A DNA stretch of 64,000 bases from Ridgeia piscesae. Its lineage: Eukaryota; Annelida; Polychaeta; Sabellida; Siboglinidae. This document shows positions 58,164 through 64,000 of this stretch, piece after piece; position 1 is the first letter of the stretch, and each line of letters opens with the position of its first letter. The notes beneath the pieces are model-generated. The model made no database searches. It saw only the letters and a program-made list of their open reading frames with translations, and was not told the origin of the DNA. The translations under genes were made by a program, and so were the position numbers. Location: contig JAODUO010000556.1 in NCBI GenBank assembly GCA_025642075.2, forward strand, positions 2,501 to 66,500, read 5' to 3'.

Positions 58164-61100
58164 TCAAGAGATGACTAGATTAGGGTCCGTGGCAGTGAGG
58201 AGCTGGTGGACACGGCGAGAGAGCTCCTTCCCAATCCTGCGGGACGTTGACAGCACTCCTGCCCCTCGACGCACCTACGACAGGAACATGGTCACTCTCA
58301 ACACCCATGACAGGAATATGGTCACTCTCAACAACCTTGACAGCAGTATGGTCACTCTCAACACCCATGACAGGAATATGGTCACTCTCAACATCCACAA
58401 CAGGAACATGGTCACTCTCAACACCCATGACAGGAATATGGTCACTCTCAACACCCATGACAGGAACATGGTCACTCTCAACATCCATGACAGGAATAAG
58501 GTCACTCTCAACACCCATGACAGGAATAAGGTCACTCTCAACACCCATGACAGGAATATGGTCACTATCAACACCCATGACAGGAATATGGTCACTCTCA
58601 ACACCCATGACAGGAATATGGTCACTCTCAACACCCATGACAGGAATATGGTCACTCTCAACACCCATGACAGGAACATGGTCACTCTCAACATCCATGA
58701 CAGGAACATGATCCCTCTTAACACCTACTACAGGAACACGGTCACTCTCAACACCCGTGATATGAACATGGTCACTCTCAACACCCATGAAAGGAACATG
58801 GTTATTCTCAAAACCCATGACAGGAACATGGTCCCTCTTAACACCTACTACAAGAACACGGTCACTCTCAACACCCGTGATATGAACACGGTCACTCTCA
58901 ACACCCATGAAAGGAACATGGTTATTCTCAACACCCATGACATGACAGGAACATGGTCACTCTCAACACCTACAACAGGAACACTGCCACTCTCCTGTAT
59001 ATACATTGCATGCATACTGAAGCTCTATAATAAAACCTGACTTCCTGGTATTTTCCGGTAGTTGTCTGGTTGTTTTTGAGCACGTTCACTGATGGTGCTT
59101 AAAACTACTGTTTTTGGCAGGAAATTCCAAATGTCCACCACATGTTGAACTAAAAATGTGTCTCCTTATTTCCCTATTACTTCAGCATTGAAAGTTTCAT
59201 TTAGTGGCCACATGTACCTTCAAAAAAAAAATTATATATAAGTGTTTAATAAACATATTATGTGAAATAATTATTTATTTAATAATGTCTCTTCGTAATG
59301 TACAATAAGTTAGTCGGTAAATTTAATTCTTTTAATTTTGCTTTATATATTAAATTGTTTAATCCTGGGACCAGGACTTCTCTGTATAGCATAGTATCAT
59401 TTTGATACTATGGAGACCAGACTGACACATGATACTCCAGTGATGGGTGTACCAAACCATCTCGACACCCATGTTCATTACATACAGGGTGTTGAATTTA
59501 AGCACATTTGCACCAAAAACAATTATTGGGTCATGAAATAATTGGGCTAGTGAATGTATTTTTTCCATCTAAACGCCTTGCATTGTGGACATCAAACTTT
59601 CAGGAGTTCATCTACGTAAAATCACAAGTAATGTTTTAAGGGTTCGATCAGGACATTAGACAATTTGTTTGCAATGTTCCACATATCTACGGTTCTTTAT
59701 AAAAGTAACAATTGTAGTAACTGTTCAGATTTACATACACATGCAGTTAGTTAAATTGTTTTAACATTTTCTTCTGTATATACAGCTGTATGTCGACAAT
59801 CACATTTATTTTGGTAGTTTAAAGTAATGATGACAAAACATTAGCAGAAAGTAAACTTGAAATAATATTGCCAAAGCCCTGAGGTGATAGCTGTCATTTT
59901 ACAAATAAAGGCCATTTCATATTGTAAAACACATTGCTTAAACAAAATCTATTTGAAGCAATGTTGTCATAATGGTACAAACAGGATGATTATGTTGCAA
60001 TTTGGTCACACATTGTTGCAGAAGTTTGTTGCAGTGACAAATTATCTGTCACGAGATGTAAACATGATCCACGTGGCAAAGATAAAATAACATCTCTACT
60101 ATTTTGACATCACAACGTTCAAGTTGGTGGTGGATAAAGCTGAAATGCAAGAGAGCAGCCCAATATATTTTGACCTAATATATCTTGACCCAATATATCT
60201 TGACCTAATATATGCACCTGGTTTGACACCGGTCAAATACTGCTGCTAACATACAAGACACACTTACCAAAATATCCTGCAGCAGTTCCTCTGCACATTT
60301 CTCTGTGGGGCACATCTTGTATGCCTGAAACAAAATAGTTCCGTAACTGCACGTCTTAAAGGTGAACCTTTGTTTTTTTGCTGGAAATGAATTCGCATTT
60401 GCTACTTCTAAAATTACATGTATTCTCATATTGTCAATTGGATTGTGTCCACAGCTCACACGTTTCAACGTTTCCAGCTTTCAGGCCATGATCAATCAAT
60501 ACATTTTATTTTAACACCACATATTTCTACAAAGAAGACTCAGGGGTGCTTACGTGTCAAAATAAAAAATATGTTACAAATGTAAAAATTACATTACAAC
60601 ACAGTGTATACGGCCTACATATTACATAAGATCACCATATTAAAAGTATACATTGCGATAGTAACACAATGCACAGAATTATGTAAACAATTAAGCAAAG
60701 GCCGGTTTAAACAAAAAAGTGTTCAGGTCCTTCCTAAAATGTCCAGAAACACGGTGTGACCTCAGATGTAACGGAAGCGAGTTCCAAAGTGAGTGTCCTG
60801 TGCATGAAAAAGCTCGTCGGCCGAAACGTTCCATGTTAATCACAGGCATGACGAGAGCCGAAAGGAGACTGCGATAAGGAACAAAAGCTGTTACACTTTC
60901 AGCAAGATAGTGTGGACTGTTAGCTTGCATAGCACGTTGCATCAAAGTAAGAAAGTAAGAAAATATGCATACAAAATACTGACTACATACCAACTTGCAA
61001 AAAAGCCGCATACCTGATAGAGTAACCATGGTGATGGATATTCAGCAACGATTGCATTTGCCATGTCAGCACTGACGTTCTTAAATTGCTGCAACTGTTG

Positions 61101-63375
61101 GCGCCACACGGTGGCTAACCCTTGACCTTCCTTGTCGACCTTCACACAACCTTTCTTGTCGATGTGGAATGAGAAACACGTCTTCAGTCTATCCTTTCTG
61201 GGAACAGTGAAGAGTCTAATTTCAAAGAACTCAAGAATGACGTGCTTGCATGCTATACTAGTTTCATGAATATGTGCTGTATAGTAATTGGGAAATTTAG
61301 CAGATCTTTGTAGAAAATACATTTTCTGTTCAAACTTTGCAAATAACCATTCAGTTATGTCACCGATTTATTAAACTGATCATACCTAGCAACTTCAAAG
61401 GCTTGTTAAAAAGTTTACCCCCAAATAATTTGTCTGACAAAAACATTCAAATAACTCAATATTTATCAACACTTTGATTAACTTAAATTGTTAAGTAATA
61501 CTTATGTAACTACTGTACTACGTTTTTATGTCATAATCAACCAAATTAATATTTGTATGATGCATTTCCCTGCACAAAATATCTTACTAAGTTCACCAAA
61601 ACAAGTCTTATACACAGAAATAAAAAACTTGTTTGTCAAAATTACCTTAACTGACCTGCAGTGTGGACTTACTTGAAAGGTGTTTCTGCAACAGCGCGTG
61701 TATAGTGCAGTATCATCTTCCCAAGTTCTGCATCCGTTTCTAGAAGTTTTACGTTGCACTGACAGCGCATTTGTAAGTCGAGTAGCACCTGGTGGGAAAA
61801 ACCAACTGTCAGTAATTACTGACAAACCAACGTACATTTCTGAAGTGCCGTTACGATGGATAAATGTTGTGAATGCTTACAATCAAACACTAAGTACAGT
61901 AACAGTACTCATGTGGCGGTGAAAACATTGCTGGTAAATGTTAATTCCGCACTGACATATACAATTATTACGTGGTTAAAATATCACTATGATAATTATA
62001 ATGTTGTAACTGTTTCTTTACAAGTACTAGGTCGGTTTCATATGTGAGGCATCGTAGTTCTAACAAGACTTGTATCATTTTCTTATTTTAGAGAGTCTGT
62101 TGTTTTATCAATATTTTGCAGCTTGGTATGCTGGCCAGCTGCCCAGGATTCTTCTTTCAATCTCCTTGTCTTGGTTTTCATCTGGTGCTGTATCACTGTC
62201 CAGGGTAAACATGCCATTCAACATTCAAAAACAGCATGCTATATACTGAGAATCATAGGGGTTTCTAATATATTTTATCCTAAGTTCCACACATTTTTTA
62301 ATGTCAACAGGTAACTAGTTTGAAGAGCATGACAAGGTCGAGGCGGATGAAATATGGAGATGGGATTAGGGGTAAAAATACACCCACCCACCCAGACACA
62401 TACATCCACCCATCCACCCATCCACCCACCCACTCACCCACCCACCCACACACACCGACTCTCAACCATACTCAAACACTCAATAACATGCGCACACACC
62501 CCTGTCGTATATAATAGCCACTATTGGCTTCTTTACGACGTATCCCATTCAGATTTAGATACACAAGCTCCACCAGCGGTAGGAGTCCATCATATGTGAC
62601 CTGCCTGACCAGGACACAAACTGACCTCTTCCACGTCCAATCTCGTCACGTCAGGCAGCACCACCTTCTGACCCTTTGACTTCTGACCTCCCTGGTTGCC
62701 CAACACCAGGCCACGGAATGCCCGGTCTTCCCTCGTCTTCTGATCCCTGTAACCATGGCAACAACCAATTGTGGGAACCTCTTTGAAGAGACCAATGAGG
62801 GAAGTAAAATGTTTTGTAATATTTGATGATGATGTGTGTGTGCATTGCCATCAGTAACAAAGGGTCAAATTATTTCCTAGATACTGTTCTTTGCAATCTG
62901 TGGTGTTGTACATTGTTTTCTTGCACATGTCTGCAGTTTTATTTTATTTTGACACTCCACATAAAAGAAGTATAACATACTACAACTGTGACTGGCATAA
63001 GCAAATTCTACATCAACAATAAGCCACAGCACAAGTCATTGTAAAGAAATGATTAAACACAGTAAAATAACCTTATTTTACACTTTCTAAGGCAGTTGTA
63101 AATTTGCATATTGAAAATCCAACTCTATTAGTAGTAACTAACCGCAGCCATGTAAAATAACAATCAAAATAAGCATCATTTGCAACTGCATCAGACAATC
63201 ATCTTGAGTAAAAGAACATTACTCTCGGACTTTCCTCTCCCGCAGCCACCTACCTGAAGTATCCCTCCAGTCGCTGTATGAGCAGGGTCACCTGTCTGCC
63301 CTCCAGCAGGTCTCTTGCCCTCTGTATGTATGTGGTCAGTGTGTCAACGTCGTCACTGGCCAAGCCACGTCTCAC
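58164..63375 (-). CDS. EME1: Structure-specific endonuclease subunit EME1-like, C-terminal exons
   Basis: Six minus-strand exons are visible: 63254-63375, 62626-62746, 61673-61788, 61014-61197, 60268-60324 and 58164-58274. All phases agree and give 236 residues; the N-terminal part lies beyond the window end. The order matches EME1: an ERCC4-fold segment (TLLIQRLEGYF), a linker and LPDVTRLDVEEVLLDLQ, then a helical segment ending in RAVAETPFK. After it come KVDKEGQGLATVWRQQLQQF and the helix-hairpin-helix region (ANAIVAEYPSPWLLYQ, AYKMCPTEKCAEELLQDIL). The conserved tail VRRGAGV, then TSRRIGKELSRRV closes the protein. EME1 is the non-catalytic partner of MUS81 in the nuclease that cuts branched DNA at stalled forks and recombination junctions. 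EME2 is an alternative name I cannot exclude. Confidence 0.9.
58270..58985 (-). repeat. 30-bp minisatellite ending on the acceptor of the last EME1 exon
   Basis: About 23 copies of a unit containing AACACCCATGACAGGAATAT on the plus strand. In gene orientation the last unit runs into CCTGTCGTAG, the acceptor, and the exon start GTGCGTCGAG aligns with GTGTTGAGAG of the unit. The open frames on both strands (289 and 252 codons) come from a stop-free unit divisible by three. Confidence 0.94.
59040..60267. other. EME1 intron, no further feature seen
   Basis: AT-rich intron sequence between the last two EME1 exons, beyond the minisatellite. Short TATATCTTGACCTAATA-like units repeat three times near 60165-60210. 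Confidence 0.5.
60691..60945 (-). pseudogene. CR1-like LINE C-terminal fragment
   Basis: Minus-strand translation: YLAESVTAFVPYRSL, then ERFGRRAFSCTGHSLWNSLP and FRKDLNTFLFK, ending in TAA. It is a reverse transcriptase tail in an EME1 intron. Confidence 0.85.
62374..62455. repeat. (CCCA)n-rich simple repeat
   Basis: Tracts of CCCA and CCAT tetramers in an EME1 intron, next to the dispersed repeat at 62484. Confidence 0.85.
62484..62562 (+). repeat. Dispersed repeat fragment, partner of 4270-4345
   Basis: Roughly 80% match by eye to the reverse complement of 4270-4345. Confidence 0.75.
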
Positions 63376-64000
63376 CTGGTATTGACAAAGGTTTGGGTCT
63401 GCTTAATTTTACATCAACACACAAATATAAGAATATTCTAAATATCTACGAAAATACTAACTATGCAAAGCAGTTGCAAATAACCATTTTGTTACTCTAA
63501 TATGTGTGAGAGAACATACATTGTTCTATTCATGCATTTCTGCTTGAACAGGCCCGCGTAAGGAATTTACATCTGCAATTTAAAATAGACATGTTGTACA
63601 TATTATAGGGAGTGTGTACTCCTCTGCCTAGAATTGGCAGAGGAGTAATTCATAATGGGAAGGCTACTGTGTAGAACGTGGGAAAAACATCAAAGCGTGC
63701 TGCGGTTAACTCTGCTTGCCGCTGCATTACTGCCAATCATTTTGTTTAAACTACATGTTTTGTTTGCCATTTGAACGTGTAGCGGGTGGAATTTTTCAAA
63801 TTACAAACATTGTTCTGAGCTTAATAGAGTAACTAAACATAATTTGGCAGGCTGTAAACCTTCAACGTGCATTTGTACTCATAAGAACGGAATATTAAAT
63901 GAAAAAATAAACCCAGGGGTTGGCACCGTCGCTTTAAATTAAATAAATAGAAGTTCTTTTATCACGCGAACTCTAACTCAGTGTTTATCATTGCGCTCAC
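63376..64000. other. EME1 intron or upstream sequence, no exon seen
   Basis: The next upstream EME1 exon was not found before the window end. Confidence 0.5.

Noticed and set aside
58171..59040. Plus-strand 289-codon protein with NTHDRNMVTL repeats and a terminal AATAAA
   Set aside because: Its unique leader is the exact antisense of the last EME1 exon, which fits the family and phase; the rest is minisatellite.

Overview
The window is invertebrate animal nuclear DNA: spliced genes with GT-AG introns, AATAAA poly(A) signals, LINE, SINE, hAT and MITE remnants, long microsatellites and many minisatellites. The phylum cannot be fixed from sequence alone; a marine invertebrate such as a mollusc or another lophotrochozoan is a guess.

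Layout. 0-5 kb: microsatellites and a dead LINE with a hexamer tail, enclosed by inverted repeat arms. 5.1 kb: a small single-exon gene for a two-helix membrane protein. 5.9-6.4 kb: a TTAA-flanked palindromic MITE. 7.3-9.8 kb: a degenerate hAT element with a BED-finger transposase on the minus strand. 11.6-13.9 kb: 3' exons of a secreted CUB / Thr-rich / Cys-rich protein. 16.5-20.1 kb: a DNA transposon candidate with 31-bp terminal inverted repeats, inverted minisatellites at its ends and a spliced PHD-like gene.

20.8-39.2 kb (+): a 19-exon ABCA3-like lipid transporter gene. 40.2-50.1 kb (-): a complete NUBP2 gene (cytosolic Fe-S cluster assembly), tail-to-tail with ABCA. 50.8-54.7 kb (+): a two-exon MXRA7-like gene, head-to-head with NUBP2 across about 670 bp. 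58.2-63.4 kb (-): the 3' six exons of an EME1-like gene (MUS81 partner); its 5' part lies beyond the window. The four genes have unrelated housekeeping or membrane roles; I see no shared pathway.

The most striking pattern is that minisatellites repeatedly sit on gene-structure boundaries. They abut or contain the 3' splice sites of ABCA exons 4 and 6 and of the last EME1 exon, and they include the stop codons of ABCA and MXRA7. ABCA exon 5 also carries an apparent one-base deletion, and a conserved stretch normally found before exon 6 is missing where the 1.4-kb array lies. Splice sites and reading frames were worked out by eye from consensus sites, phase agreement and protein family similarity.
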